64,000 bases of DNA from Guptibacillus hwajinpoensis (GTDB taxonomy: Bacteria > Bacillota > Bacilli > Bacillales > Guptibacillaceae): positions 309,055 through 373,054 of the forward strand of contig NZ_LELK01000004.1 of assembly GCF_001039475.1 (NCBI RefSeq), in the 5' to 3' direction. The position numbers were made by a program, and so were the translations under genes. Below are positions 32,829 to 42,548 of the stretch, piece after piece. The notes beneath the pieces are model-generated. The model searched no databases, was not told where the DNA came from, and worked only from the letters and a program-made list of their open reading frames with translations. Within the stretch, counting starts at the first letter, position 1, and each line of letters opens with the position of its first letter.

Positions 32829-33839
32829 TTATTGCATTGACGCTAGAATCTCCTTCATTTTTTGCGACACTAATGGATAAAAGTTTTTTTCGGCACTTTG
32901 TGTGGAATTCCCTCCAAAAAACCCTGTTCCAGGACAAGTTTTAACAGCATGTCCTTCACCGTTATCCAACACTCTTTCCCCAGAGTTTATATCCCACCAA
33001 TGATGGTAAGTGATGCTTTCTATTGAAGGAGTTAAGCCAAATTTTAAACTCAGCAATGCGGTGATTGTTACGATGGTTTCCCTTTGTTCATCCGTCATTT
33101 GATTATGACCTGCATCAAAGTCACCGAGATTTTCAATAGCTAAAGAATCTGACTCAATTTTCTCCATTGCAGTTTTGTTATGTAGACCAAATGAACCTTC
33201 AGGAGGCGTATTAATCGGTCTACCTACTGCTACTTTCCCATCTGGGAACGTGGTTAAATGCTGACTGATGTTACTCCATCCCATCCCGTTAATATGATAA
33301 TTCTCCATTCCCTTCATCAATGAAAAATGATTGTTACCGTTGAATTGCGTGTACGAAGGTGAATATGTGTGATGTTGTTGGATTTTTCCAATCCTCCTAG
33401 AGAATTGATGATTAAATAGCCAATCTTTAAATTCTTCCCTAGTCATCAGGACATATTGTCCTTGCATGGCAAGCTTCTTCGGAGGGATTTTTATTTTTTG
33501 CCCGATATAAATCATGTTTGAGGTAAGTCCATTTATTCCTTTTATCGACTGAACTGACGAGTTGAATGCTTGCGAAAGCTTCCAAAGTGTATCACCAGAA
33601 ACAACTTCATACATGACCGGAACTCTTAATTTCTGACCAACGAAAATTAAATCCGACTGCAAACCGTTAATAAGCTTCAGGTCTTTCACTGTAGTCCCAT
33701 AGATCTTTGAAATCTTCCATAAATAATCTCCGGATTTTACTTCATATATGTTTCTTGGATTATTAGTTGCATGAACAGTTGATAAATTCATTTGGATAAA
33801 GAAGATAAATAATAGTAGAAACACCACATATTTTTTCAT
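32829..33839 (-). CDS. Secreted LysM N-acetylmuramoyl-L-alanine amidase
   Basis: The 336-residue exoprotein has a signal peptide (cut near VHA, residue 25) and two LysM wall-binding modules (about 30-76 and 77-122; VKSGDYLWKISKIYG and VVSGDTLWKLSQAFN). The Amidase_2/PGRP-type domain spans about 145-335. Probable zinc ligands are His in IQQHHTYSP, a later His in ITYHHWWD and Cys in KTCPGTGFF. It should cut the amide bond between muramic acid and L-alanine. GGAAGGG lies upstream of the ATG. It converges with dsdA. Repeat copy 6 between the two 3' ends is the only terminator-like structure. Confidence 0.88.
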   Translation of the reverse strand: MKKYVVFLLLFIFFIQMNLSTVHATNNPRNIYEVKSGDYLWKISKIYGTTVKDLKLINGLQSDLIFVGQKLRVPVMYEVVSGDTLWKLSQAFNSSVQSIKGINGLTSNMIYIGQKIKIPPKKLAMQGQYVLMTREEFKDWLFNHQFSRRIGKIQQHHTYSPSYTQFNGNNHFSLMKGMENYHINGMGWSNISQHLTTFPDGKVAVGRPINTPPEGSFGLHNKTAMEKIESDSLAIENLGDFDAGHNQMTDEQRETIVTITALLSLKFGLTPSIESITYHHWWDINSGERVLDNGEGHAVKTCPGTGFFGGNSTQSAEKNFYPLVSQKMKEILASMQ

Positions 33840-33922
33840 TTCTCAAACCCTTCCGTTTTGATAGAACTAAAAACCCTGTTTTTTATCGTTTGTTTAACGA
33901 TTAAGGATTATTCTTTAAGTAA

Positions 33923-33996
33923 TGGGGTCAGGCGCGAGCCTGACCCCACTAAAAGACAAAACCAAAGAAGTGTCCGTCACAGACGGACACTTCTTT
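33923..33996 (+). repeat. GGGGTCAG-family composite repeat, copy 7
   Basis: TGGGGTCAGGC and GCCTGACCCCA (33923-33948) flank GCGA. Linker CTAAAAGACAAAA follows. The second hairpin is the longest of the set: AAAGAAGTGTCCGTC pairs perfectly with GACGGACACTTCTTT (15 bp). It lies between two divergent genes, where no terminator is needed. Confidence 0.9.
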
Positions 33997-34078
33997 CTTC
34001 AATACTTTCCAACCAACCTTACTGCGCACCACACATTACATCCTTTGGCGTATAGACAATAGTAACATCACTCTATTT

Positions 34079-34108
34079 ATTAATGGCTCAACGGTTAGTA
34101 CCATTAAT
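34079..34108. promoter_or_regulatory. Inverted repeat before the S15-type hydrolase gene
   Basis: ATTAATGG and CCATTAAT form an 8-bp inverted repeat with a 14-bp spacer, ending 33 bp before the start codon. The spacing and position suit a repressor operator. The regulator is unknown. The rest of the 33840-34140 intergenic region holds repeat copy 7 and nothing else recognisable. Confidence 0.4.
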
Positions 34109-34140
34109 GTAAGAGTTTACAAAAATAGGGAGGTCATATT

Positions 34141-35976
34141 ATGTCGTGGAAAAAGGTTCGGCTCAGTATATTCTTTTTCATCATATTGAGTATGGTTATT
34201 GCCCCAGCGCTAGTACAGGCATCCTCCAGTGGAAAATCAAAGAGTTCTTCGAAAGCAGCTAGCGAAACAACTCAATCTTGGGATGAGGAGAGCTATGATC
34301 GGCCAGAGGATTACTCGACCTACATCACAGAGAAAGATGTTTTTATTACGATGCAAGATGGTGTCATTTTAGCAGCTGATGTTCATCGTCCAGATGGACC
34401 AGGGCCGTTTCCAGTCATTCTAACGCAGACGCCATACAACAAAAATCAGGATAACAAAGAAAACCACAATGACTATTTTATTAAGCGAGGCTATGCTCAT
34501 GTGGTTGTAGACGTGCGTGGGACAGGTTCTTCTCAAGGAGCGTGGGATTCTTTTGGTATCGCAGAACAGAGTGATGGAAAAGAGCTTGTCGAATGGGCAG
34601 CTAAGCAATCCTGGAGTAGTGGAAAAGTTGGGCTGTACGGTTCATCTTATCGTGCAATCAATCAACTTCTCACTGCAGCAAAGCAGCCTGAAGGTTTAGA
34701 AGCTATTTTCCCAATCGTGCCAATGGCTGACGTCTATCGAGACATAACGATGTCAGGTGGTATGGTGAATACAGGTTTTATCCCACTCTGGTTAGGACTA
34801 GTAACAAGTAGCGGCCTTCTTCCACCAACGTATACGATGTCAGAGCCAATTCTGGCAAGTAGTGTTCTCATTAACCACGCAGGGCAAACAACCGGGTATC
34901 CAACTAGTACGCTTAGCTCAGCCATTACGGGTGGGGATTTTGCTTATGATGGTCCTGCTGCACATCTACGCTCGCCAATTTACGTTGCTGATCAAATTCA
35001 AGTACCAACTTTTTTTACAGGCGGCTTGCATGATCTTTTTCAGCGAGGCACTCCACTTCTTTACGAGAAATTGAAAGACAAGGGTGTAACGACGAAACTC
35101 TTAATGGGAAACTGGACGCACGGAGATTATGGCAGTGGTTTGCCTGCTGATAACGTTCCTCCACTAGATCAAATCGCTTTAAGGTGGTTTGACGAATATT
35201 TGATGGGGATTGATGGTACGAAAAATAATCAAATTCCTGATGTGACACAATATGTTCTTGGTGAAGATAAATTTCAAGTACAACCAAGTTGGCCACATGC
35301 ACAAGCGACGGCTGAAAGATTTTATCTTCGCTCTGGCAAGATGCTAACAAAAGAAACACCTTCAACACTTGAATCTTCTTCATCAATGGCACAACAGCCA
35401 TTTAACGGCATATGTTCTGGTAGTACAAATCAATGGACTGCTGGAATCCCAAGTGCGCTACCATGTACAAAAGACAATCGCATAACAGAAACAACAGAAC
35501 TCACCTATACAACTGCACCAGTAAACAGCGACTTGCATATCTCAGGTCCAATTGCAGCGAAAGTCTATGCAAGTACAACAGCGAAAGAGTTAGCTCTTTC
35601 CGTACGTTTAACAGACGTTGCCCCTGACGGAAGCTCTAGTGAAATAACTGCCGGCTGGCTCGCTGCATCGCATCGAGCCGTCGATGAAACGAAAAGTCGT
35701 TTTCTAAATGAAGAAAACATCCAGCCATGGCACCCTTTTACAAAAGAAGCTGTTCAAAAAGTGACACCAAATGAAGTGATGGAGTTAAACGTAGAAATCT
35801 TCCCCACAAATGTTGTCATTAAAGAAGGACACAAACTGCGTGTCGCAATCGGTCCAAGTGACTTCCCGCATGCTGTGTCTCCAGCACCACAACAACTGAA
35901 CCAGTTAGGTGGTATCGCAACGATAATGAATACGAAAGAATATCCATCATCTATTGTTATACCGGCTGTGCGGTAA
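34141..35976 (+). CDS. Secreted CocE/NonD-type alpha/beta hydrolase (X-Pro dipeptidyl-peptidase S15 family)
   Basis: The 611-residue exoprotein has a signal peptide (cut near VQA, residue 28), a Ser/Lys-rich linker and an S15 hydrolase core. The core begins VFITMQDGVILAADVHRPDGPGPFPVILTQTPYNK. The nucleophile is probably Ser169 in GLYGSSYRA, where the usual GxSxxG ends in Ala. The later segments FTGGLHDLF and GNWTHGDYG probably carry the acid and His. The C-terminal region is the family's beta-sandwich (X-Pro dipeptidyl-peptidase C domain). It could be a peptidase or an ester hydrolase. AGGGAGG precedes the ATG by 7 nt. Confidence 0.87.
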   Translation: MSWKKVRLSIFFFIILSMVIAPALVQASSSGKSKSSSKAASETTQSWDEESYDRPEDYSTYITEKDVFITMQDGVILAADVHRPDGPGPFPVILTQTPYNKNQDNKENHNDYFIKRGYAHVVVDVRGTGSSQGAWDSFGIAEQSDGKELVEWAAKQSWSSGKVGLYGSSYRAINQLLTAAKQPEGLEAIFPIVPMADVYRDITMSGGMVNTGFIPLWLGLVTSSGLLPPTYTMSEPILASSVLINHAGQTTGYPTSTLSSAITGGDFAYDGPAAHLRSPIYVADQIQVPTFFTGGLHDLFQRGTPLLYEKLKDKGVTTKLLMGNWTHGDYGSGLPADNVPPLDQIALRWFDEYLMGIDGTKNNQIPDVTQYVLGEDKFQVQPSWPHAQATAERFYLRSGKMLTKETPSTLESSSSMAQQPFNGICSGSTNQWTAGIPSALPCTKDNRITETTELTYTTAPVNSDLHISGPIAAKVYASTTAKELALSVRLTDVAPDGSSSEITAGWLAASHRAVDETKSRFLNEENIQPWHPFTKEAVQKVTPNEVMELNVEIFPTNVVIKEGHKLRVAIGPSDFPHAVSPAPQQLNQLGGIATIMNTKEYPSSIVIPAVR

Positions 35977-35984
35977 AAGGAGAA

Positions 35985-36080
35985 GGGGGGGGTCAGGCGC
36001 GAGCCTGACCCCCCTAAAAGACAAAACATCCAAAAATAGGCGAAAAGTCCACAAACTGAGGACACTTCGTCTGTTTTTTT
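35985..36080 (+). repeat. GGGGTCAG-family composite repeat, copy 8
   Basis: GGGGGGTCAGGC and GCCTGACCCCCC flank GCGA (35987-36014). Linker TAAAAGACAAAAC follows, then a weakened second hairpin, GAAAAGTCCACAAA...GAGGACACTTC. A run of seven T ends at 36080. It starts 9 bp after the stop of the S15-type gene. Confidence 0.88.
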
Positions 36081-36175
36081 ATTTTATTACCAAATGTTTG
36101 AAACAAAAGGCAGCCGCTGTTCGTATTTGATGTAAGAGTATCGGAAAATGAATAGCGTAGAAGGGTGGGTTTATA

Positions 36176-36475
36176 ATGGAATTGATTGTAGAATTCCTCG
36201 GCTTTATAGGTGAGGTGTTTTTCATGTTTGGCGATGGTCCAGATGAACAGCGGATCGAAAAAAACATAGCGGCACTGATGGCATTTAGCTGGTTTGCAGA
36301 ACTAAGGAAAAATCCTGAGTATGAAGAGTTAATCAGGAAGAATGACTCTGTCCGTTATGTCATAGGTAAGATGAGGATGAAGAGGATGAAGAACTCAACG
36401 ATGTATGAAGAGAGGAAAGAGCGAAGGTTGATGAAAGAATTAGAAAAGCAGCTAGGGGGTCAGGTGCGAGCCTGA
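36176..36475 (+). CDS. Hypothetical protein (99 aa) whose C-terminus is encoded by a repeat
   Basis: I do not recognise this protein. It has an N-terminal hydrophobic stretch (MELIVEFLGFIGEVFFMFG) followed by a charged helical region rich in Lys, Arg and Glu, so it may be membrane-associated. The ATG follows GAAGGGTGGG. The last seven residues (LGGQVRA) and the stop codon are read from the palindromic repeat that starts near 36454. The original C-terminus was probably replaced by insertion of the element, so the ancestral protein may have been longer or differently ended. Confidence 0.6.
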   Translation: MELIVEFLGFIGEVFFMFGDGPDEQRIEKNIAALMAFSWFAELRKNPEYEELIRKNDSVRYVIGKMRMKRMKNSTMYEERKERRLMKELEKQLGGQVRA

Positions 36476-36525
36476 CCCCCTTAAAAGACAAAAACGCTAA
36501 TAAGTCCACAAAATAAGGACACTTC
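36454..36525 (+). repeat. GGGGTCAG-family composite repeat, copy 9 (overlaps a gene end)
   Basis: AGGGGGTCAGG and CCTGACCCCCT (36454-36481) form the palindrome. Linker TAAAAGACAAAAA and a degraded AAGTCCACAA...GGACACTTC hairpin follow. The left palindrome arm and loop are translated as the end of the preceding gene. Confidence 0.88.
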
Positions 36526-36621
36526 ACCAAACGAAGATACGCAAATCTCTATGAACTACTCTATACTAGAATCATAGGCATGTTGTATAAAGGATGCCAA
36601 ACTAGTAAGGGGAGATGTTAG

Positions 36622-37899
36622 TTGATAAAGAAGATTCTATTACACATTAAAGAGAGTATCTGGTTTATTCCTGGAACTTATTCTGTTCTATCATTTCTAC
36701 TAGCTGTAGTAGTTATTTTAATTGATACAGTGTATTACGATGAGGTACAGAGATACATCCCTTCTTTTTTAACAACGACTGTTGATCTCGCCCAGACGAC
36801 GCTTGCGTCTCTATCTGCTGCGCTATTAACGATGACAACGATTACGTTTTCTACAATCATGGTTGTCTTAACAACTTATTCCTCACAATTTTCACCAAGA
36901 ACACTCAAGAACTTTACAACAAATCCAACGACGATGAGGGTGCTAGGAATCTTCATGGGCGGATTTGTATATTCGATACTATCGCTATTATTTATGCGAA
37001 AAGAACTGATCGACCATGAAGTGATATCCGCAACAGTAGGCGTAATTACTGCGTTTGTATGTCTTGCCTTTTTCGCTTTCTTTTTGCATAGAGTAGCAAG
37101 TTCCATTCAAGTTAGTAACTTAATAAAAGAATTAACAGACGAGTCGTTAGAAATGGTTCGTGAGGCAAAAGCTGCACTCGATGATGATCGCAATAAAGTC
37201 TCTGAAGTGAAGCCTCAATTTTCTTCAAGCTATGCATCTGTCGAAGAAGTCACCGCAACAAATTATGGTTATATAAAATTGATCGATTATGATGGACTTC
37301 TAACGCTCGCTATTAACAATGACTATGTGATTGAAGTGAGTGAACCAATTGGTAGCTTTGTTACACCAGAAAGTAAAATCCTTTCCATTTATCATAAAAC
37401 CGAAGAAGTTACCGTCAATATTAACCAATTCATTACAGTTGGAGACGAGCGATCAAGCGTTCAAGACATCGATTTCGGTATTCAAAAGATGGTTGAAATT
37501 GCATTAAGAGCGATTTCTCCTGGAATCAATGATCCAAATACTGCGATCGGCTGTATCGATTATTTGAGAGTACCTTTAGTTGAAGCATATCAATTAGGGG
37601 GAGATTTTGTTACTTATTACGAAGACAACAAACCTCGTGTCATTGGCACTCAAAAAAATGTAGAGGAATTATTGTATTCTACTTTCTATCAAATCAGCTT
37701 CTATGGCCGAGAGGATATCTCGATTCTTCTTGCTATATTCGATACACTGATCTATATTTCCGAACATAGTAAAGATGATGTGAAAAAGGAAGTTCAAAAG
37801 ATTAGTGAATACATTATGAATCGATTTGATCAAAATGGTCTAGACGTTTTGGATCGGAAACATGTCGATGCAAAACGCGCTAAGTTGTTATCGATTTAA
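36622..37899 (+). CDS. DUF2254-family membrane protein
   Basis: The 425-residue protein has about four transmembrane helices in its first half (near residues 13-37, 53-77, 107-127 and 133-155). A soluble C-terminal half follows, with VISPGINDPNTAIGCIDYLRVPL-type sequence characteristic of DUF2254. The helix-2 region TTLASLSAALLTMTTITFSTIMVVLTTYSSQFSPR is a family hallmark. The biochemical function is unknown. The TTG start lies 6 nt after AGGGGAGA. Repeat copy 10 begins 7 bp after the stop and copy 9 lies upstream, so it is framed by family repeats. Confidence 0.82.
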   Translation: MIKKILLHIKESIWFIPGTYSVLSFLLAVVVILIDTVYYDEVQRYIPSFLTTTVDLAQTTLASLSAALLTMTTITFSTIMVVLTTYSSQFSPRTLKNFTTNPTTMRVLGIFMGGFVYSILSLLFMRKELIDHEVISATVGVITAFVCLAFFAFFLHRVASSIQVSNLIKELTDESLEMVREAKAALDDDRNKVSEVKPQFSSSYASVEEVTATNYGYIKLIDYDGLLTLAINNDYVIEVSEPIGSFVTPESKILSIYHKTEEVTVNINQFITVGDERSSVQDIDFGIQKMVEIALRAISPGINDPNTAIGCIDYLRVPLVEAYQLGGDFVTYYEDNKPRVIGTQKNVEELLYSTFYQISFYGREDISILLAIFDTLIYISEHSKDDVKKEVQKISEYIMNRFDQNGLDVLDRKHVDAKRAKLLSI

Positions 37900-37905
37900 A
37901 GCACT

Positions 37906-37931
37906 GGGGGTCAGGCCCGCACCTGTCCCCC
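37906..37931. repeat. GGGGTCAG-family repeat, copy 10 (palindrome only)
   Basis: GGGGGTCAGG pairs with CCTGTCCCCC with one mismatch around CCCGCA. There is no linker or second hairpin. It starts 7 bp after the DUF2254 gene stop and 38 bp before the next gene. Confidence 0.8.
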
Positions 37932-37968
37932 TTCATTACACTAGTAAACCAAAAAAGGAGTAACAATC

Positions 37969-38376
37969 ATGAAATTCTACGTCGCATCAGGCTTTCAAAA
38001 CAAAGCAAAAGTACAGCAGTTTAGCGAGCAATTAAAGAAAGAGGGATACACTCAAACGTATGATTGGACTAAGAACGTAAGGGCATCAACTGAAGAAGAG
38101 CTTGAGGATATTGGAGAAAACGAACTAAAAGCTGTAAGAAATGCTGACTTTTTAGTCGTTCTTCTCCCAGGTGGCAAGGGGACTCATATTGAAATGGGCA
38201 TCGCTCTCGGCCTCTCAATTCCGGTTTACCTGTACTCAGAAGGAGACTTTCCGGCAGCATCAGAATCAACTACTTTTTACTATACAACGAACGTGACTAG
38301 GTGCACCGGTAGCCTATCTGATTTACTCGATACGATTTTAATAAAGGAGAAAGATTCAGCCTGTTTAGAAAAATAA
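37969..38376 (+). CDS. Nucleoside 2-deoxyribosyltransferase-fold protein
   Basis: The 135-residue protein has the N-terminal strand FYVASGFQNKAKVQQF and the core DFLVVLLPGGKGTHIEMGIALGLSIPVYLYS. This matches the nucleoside 2-deoxyribosyltransferase superfamily (PF05014), with a probable catalytic Glu in HIEMG. True family members swap bases on 2-deoxyribonucleosides. Many Bacillus homologues are uncharacterised, so the reaction is uncertain. AAAGGAG lies 8 nt before the ATG. A link to the extracellular nuclease and nucleotidase upstream in the window is possible but distant. Confidence 0.75.
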   Translation: MKFYVASGFQNKAKVQQFSEQLKKEGYTQTYDWTKNVRASTEEELEDIGENELKAVRNADFLVVLLPGGKGTHIEMGIALGLSIPVYLYSEGDFPAASESTTFYYTTNVTRCTGSLSDLLDTILIKEKDSACLEK

Positions 38377-38513
38377 ATAGGCTGGTCGACCACAATCCTT
38401 TAGTTTAATAGACAATATAACCGTGACTTTTAAACTAAGTCTATACACCTGACAATTCAGTTTAGTGTTCATAACAAGACAAAAGTCACCCCCTAATATG
38501 TGATGAAAGTCGA

Positions 38514-38542
38514 TTGAGATGCACAAGTTGCACACGTAAACT
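38514..38542 (+). promoter_or_regulatory. Putative sigma-A promoter of the alpha-amylase gene
   Basis: TTGAGA (38514-38519) and TAAACT (38537-38542) are separated by 17 bp, 47 bp before the start codon. A cre site lies just downstream of the -10 box. Confidence 0.5.
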
Positions 38543-38548
38543 TAAAAA

Positions 38549-38562
38549 TGCAAACGCTTTCA
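38549..38562. promoter_or_regulatory. cre-like site over the alpha-amylase transcription start
   Basis: TGCAAACGCTTTCA matches the cre consensus TGWAARCGYTWNCW except for position 3. Its place around the expected +1 would give CcpA repression by glucose, as for amyE and amyL. Confidence 0.6.
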
Positions 38563-38570
38563 CATATTGA

Positions 38571-40130
<1,560 letters not shown>

Positions 40131-40137
40131 TAATAAC

Positions 40138-40210
40138 GGGGGTCAGGCACGTGCCTGATCCCACCAAAAGACAAAACAAACAAAAGTGTCCACCACAGGC
40201 GGACACTTTT
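40138..40210 (+). repeat. GGGGTCAG-family composite repeat, copy 11 (with terminator hairpin)
   Basis: GGGGGTCAGGCAC with GTGCCTGATCCC (one change) is followed by linker CAAAAGACAAAAC. The second hairpin pairs AAAAGTGTCC with GGACACTTTT (40182-40210). It lies immediately after the alpha-amylase gene. Confidence 0.88.
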
Positions 40211-40277
40211 GCACTTTATCATATGCATATAAACTCCTCGAGACCATATATACCAAGGGTTTGAAGGTTAAAACGTA

Positions 40278-40312
40278 GTGAGGGGGTCAGACTCGCACCT
40301 GACCCCGCTCAC
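40278..40312. repeat. GGGGTCAG-family repeat, copy 12 (degenerate)
   Basis: GGGGTCAG and CTGACCCC pair, with outer GTGAG and CTCAC arms and one bulge. A further half copy (CTGACCCCCACTCAC) follows. It lies 31 bp after the gvpU stop on the minus strand and may end the gas vesicle transcript. Confidence 0.75.
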
Positions 40313-40342
40313 CTCCTGACCCCCACTCACCGCCCTAACTAC

Positions 40343-40735
40343 CTATTTCGAATCACTTATTCTCCCAAGAAAAAACCCATCAATCTCACTGATCTTACCT
40401 CGCCATAGAATTTTTCCCTTTGAAGGAGTGGGCTTATTATCTCCTACGTACACTTTTGTGTTTTTTAAATGGATATAATTCGTTTCAGCACCGTTATTGT
40501 CTTCCAATGCCTGGCCAGCATTTGCGAATTGTTCACTTAGCTTCTCAGCAACATCGTTCCCAGCGCCAATGGAATCGCTCAGCGTATCGAAATATTCTTT
40601 TGCGGAGACGGTTGTTCCTGTGACGATGGCACCGTTGATATTTAATGTGATATCTAGGGAAAAGTCGTGTTTATTGGATGCTTGTGTGAAAAATTCTAGA
40701 ATACTATCTTTTTGGGTAGTTGATTCAAAGCTCAT
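40343..40735 (-). CDS. gvpU: Gas vesicle protein GvpU
   Basis: The 130-residue product matches the GvpU type known from Priestia megaterium, the last gene of its cluster. It is a soluble protein of mostly beta character, with the segments FSLDITLNINGAIVTGTTVSAKEYF and GKILWRGKISEIDGFFLG. In P. megaterium it is linked to gas vesicle clustering. The ATG at 40735 is 8 nt from AGGAG. A GTG two codons earlier is too close to that site. It is the last gene of the minus-strand operon. Confidence 0.85.
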   Translation of the reverse strand: MSFESTTQKDSILEFFTQASNKHDFSLDITLNINGAIVTGTTVSAKEYFDTLSDSIGAGNDVAEKLSEQFANAGQALEDNNGAETNYIHLKNTKVYVGDNKPTPSKGKILWRGKISEIDGFFLGRISDSK

Positions 40736-40763
40736 TTTCACTTCTCCTTTCTAATCGATCTAC

Positions 40764-41630
40764 TTAAGAAGATGTGTCATCGTTACTAGATAGAGTTGTG
40801 ACTTTCTCCTTTTCGTCTTCTGTATTCGTATTGTCGTTTTTCTTAGAAGCGTTTTTGCGAGTTGTACGACGTTTCTTCTTGTTAGTGTTCTTCGGCTCAC
40901 TATCATCGTCGTCTTCGTTCTCATCTTCAGTATCTTCTTCATCACTCGATTCATTATCTTTCAATTCTAGGTTTTCTTCGTCTTCATCGTCATCCTCATT
41001 CGTTGGCTCTGAAGCTTTCGAACTTTGTTTCTTTTTCTTTGAAGAAGAGACCTGCTCATCATCATCGTCCTCATCTTCACTTTCTTCTTCGTTTTCATTT
41101 CTAGTCGTTTTTTTCTTGGCGCGAGAGGAAGTAGGCTCTTCTTCGTCCTCATCCTCATCAGTACTTGCTTCGAAAGCGCGAGTCAGTCGATCGATTTTAT
41201 CTTCAATTTGCTCGAGACGACTTTTTAGTTCTTCGTTTTCCTGTTGAAGTGAATCGTAGTCTTGCTCTTGATCGTCTTCAACCTCTGGATCTGCGGTAGC
41301 ATTCTGCGAGCTTGCAGCGGTCTCAAGTTCCGTTTCATTGGCAGCTTCAGATTCCTGTTGCTTGTCCCTTTTAAATAGATTAGCAGTTGACGTTTTGATG
41401 GAATTACCGAAGTCTTTCCCTTTACTTTTGAGTTTCTCCTGATCGATTTTGGCGATCAGCTTTTTCCCGTTTTCAGGAGTGGCAAGGTAACCAACCGTCG
41501 CGCCAAGAATACTACCGGTAACCGTTCTTGTTAATGGACCGTTCATGCCGGATTTTGTTTGATTCGTGCTTTCATTCGTCGAATTCTTTTCCTCTGTTTG
41601 GTTCTCTACCGTCGTGTTTTGCTCTGTCAT
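40764..41630 (-). CDS. gvpT: Gas vesicle protein GvpT (highly charged)
   Basis: The 288-residue protein has a short N-terminal region with one hydrophobic, glycine-containing segment (GPLTRTVTGSILGATVGYLATPENG, about 29-54, YtxH-like). A coiled-coil (about 120-152) follows, then a very long Asp/Glu- and Lys-rich low-complexity tail (about 153-288). This tail is larger than I expect for GvpT. The GGAGGGATTTAAA site precedes the ATG. Its position between gvpJ and gvpU fits the P. megaterium order. It may tether vesicles or form multivalent contacts. Confidence 0.75.
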   Translation of the reverse strand: MTEQNTTVENQTEEKNSTNESTNQTKSGMNGPLTRTVTGSILGATVGYLATPENGKKLIAKIDQEKLKSKGKDFGNSIKTSTANLFKRDKQQESEAANETELETAASSQNATADPEVEDDQEQDYDSLQQENEELKSRLEQIEDKIDRLTRAFEASTDEDEDEEEPTSSRAKKKTTRNENEEESEDEDDDDEQVSSSKKKKQSSKASEPTNEDDDEDEENLELKDNESSDEEDTEDENEDDDDSEPKNTNKKKRRTTRKNASKKNDNTNTEDEKEKVTTLSSNDDTSS

Positions 41631-41648
41631 TTTAAATCCCTCCAGTTA

Positions 41649-41975
41649 TTATTTTTCTGCCATGTTAAGGCGATTGTTTTCTAACATTTTCTCAACTGAA
41701 TTTAATCGTTCTTGTAGTTGCTTGTTTTCTTGCTCGAGCGCTGCTGTTTTGTTATCTGCAGCTTTCGAACTAAGATATGGGTCATTTTCCCACCAGTCCA
41801 TCCCAATTTCTTTTGCTTTGTCGACAGACGCGACAATTAGACGGATTTTAATGGTGAGAAGCTCGACGTCTGCTATGCCAACGGTAATATCGCCTGCTAT
41901 GACAACACCTTTATCAAGCACTTTTTCTAACACATCTACAATGGTATTTGATTGAACCTGATGTTCAACAGCCAT
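41649..41975 (-). CDS. gvpJ: Gas vesicle protein GvpJ (GvpA-like)
   Basis: This 108-residue paralogue of the shell protein GvpA has the core NTIVDVLEKVLDKGVVIAGDITVGIADVELLTIKIRLIVASVDKAKEIG. It also has an extra C-terminal coiled-coil (ALEQENKQLQERLNSVEKMLENN), absent from GvpA. GvpJ is a minor component needed for vesicle nucleation or tip formation. AGGAGGCG lies upstream of the ATG. It is between gvpK and gvpT. Confidence 0.9.
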   Translation of the reverse strand: MAVEHQVQSNTIVDVLEKVLDKGVVIAGDITVGIADVELLTIKIRLIVASVDKAKEIGMDWWENDPYLSSKAADNKTAALEQENKQLQERLNSVEKMLENNRLNMAEK

Positions 41976-42002
41976 CCAAACGCCTCCTCTGGCTCGGCCG
42001 AA

Positions 42003-42287
42003 TTAAAGTAAGCTCCCGAGTGGTCCAAGATCAATATTTAAATCCTCAGCATCAAGCCCAAAAACATCTTTTAATTCTTCCATCTTTTCTTCTAGATTCA
42101 TTAACGCAACACCAAGGTTCTCAACTTGTTCGTCTGATAGTGTACCGCCTTCAACACGTCTCATGGCGTGGCGTTCGACGATTTGTCTCAAAAGCTCAAC
42201 AACAGTCAGAACAAGCTGTGCTAATCCCTGTTCAGCTTTGTCAGGGTCAATATTAATTCTGCCATTTGTCTGGTTGGCCAGTTGCAT
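42003..42287 (-). CDS. gvpK: Gas vesicle protein GvpK
   Basis: The 94-residue protein has the GvpK signature INIDPDKAEQGLAQLVLTVVELLRQIVERHAMRRVEGGTLSDEQVENLGVALMNLEEKM. It is an accessory protein needed for gas vesicle assembly. The start overlaps the end of gvpS by 35 nt, so translation is probably coupled. AGGGAGG lies about 9 nt before the ATG. Confidence 0.93.
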   Translation of the reverse strand: MQLANQTNGRINIDPDKAEQGLAQLVLTVVELLRQIVERHAMRRVEGGTLSDEQVENLGVALMNLEEKMEELKDVFGLDAEDLNIDLGPLGSLL

Positions 42288-42528
42288 TGATCAATGCCTC
42301 CCTTTCTTTGTCGAATTGATTGGATTGAAGTGTATGGCGAGTTCCTTGCTTATGTTGTACCAAGGTTTCGACTGACGAAATCAATACGCGTAAATCCAAA
42401 TAGACGAGATCAACGTTTGCAATGGAGATAATTAAATCGGCTTTGATGGCAACACCTTTATCGAGAATGACATCCAATATATCGATAAGGGCGATGTCTT
42501 TGTTTTCAATAGACTCTCTGACTGTCAT
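42253..42528 (-). CDS. gvpS: Gas vesicle protein GvpS (GvpA-like)
   Basis: The 91-residue GvpA paralogue has the core ALIDILDVILDKGVAIKADLIISIANVDLVYLDLRVLISSVETL. Together with GvpJ it belongs to the minor GvpA-like proteins thought to seed or cap the vesicle. Order gvpL-gvpS-gvpK matches P. megaterium. GAGGATG precedes the ATG. Confidence 0.9.
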   Translation of the reverse strand: MTVRESIENKDIALIDILDVILDKGVAIKADLIISIANVDLVYLDLRVLISSVETLVQHKQGTRHTLQSNQFDKEREALINATGQPDKWQN

Positions 42529-42548
42529 GGATCTTCATCCTCGCTTTA

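Noticed and set aside
33840-34140. Possible small gene in the region between the amidase and S15-type genes
   Set aside because: Only repeat copy 7 and an inverted repeat are found. The 65-codon frame crosses the repeat and shows no domain.
40774-41247. 157-codon Ser/Phe-rich frame antisense to gvpT
   Set aside because: It is the reverse complement of the Asp/Glu-rich tail of GvpT, which makes long Ser-rich antisense frames. It has no ribosome site.
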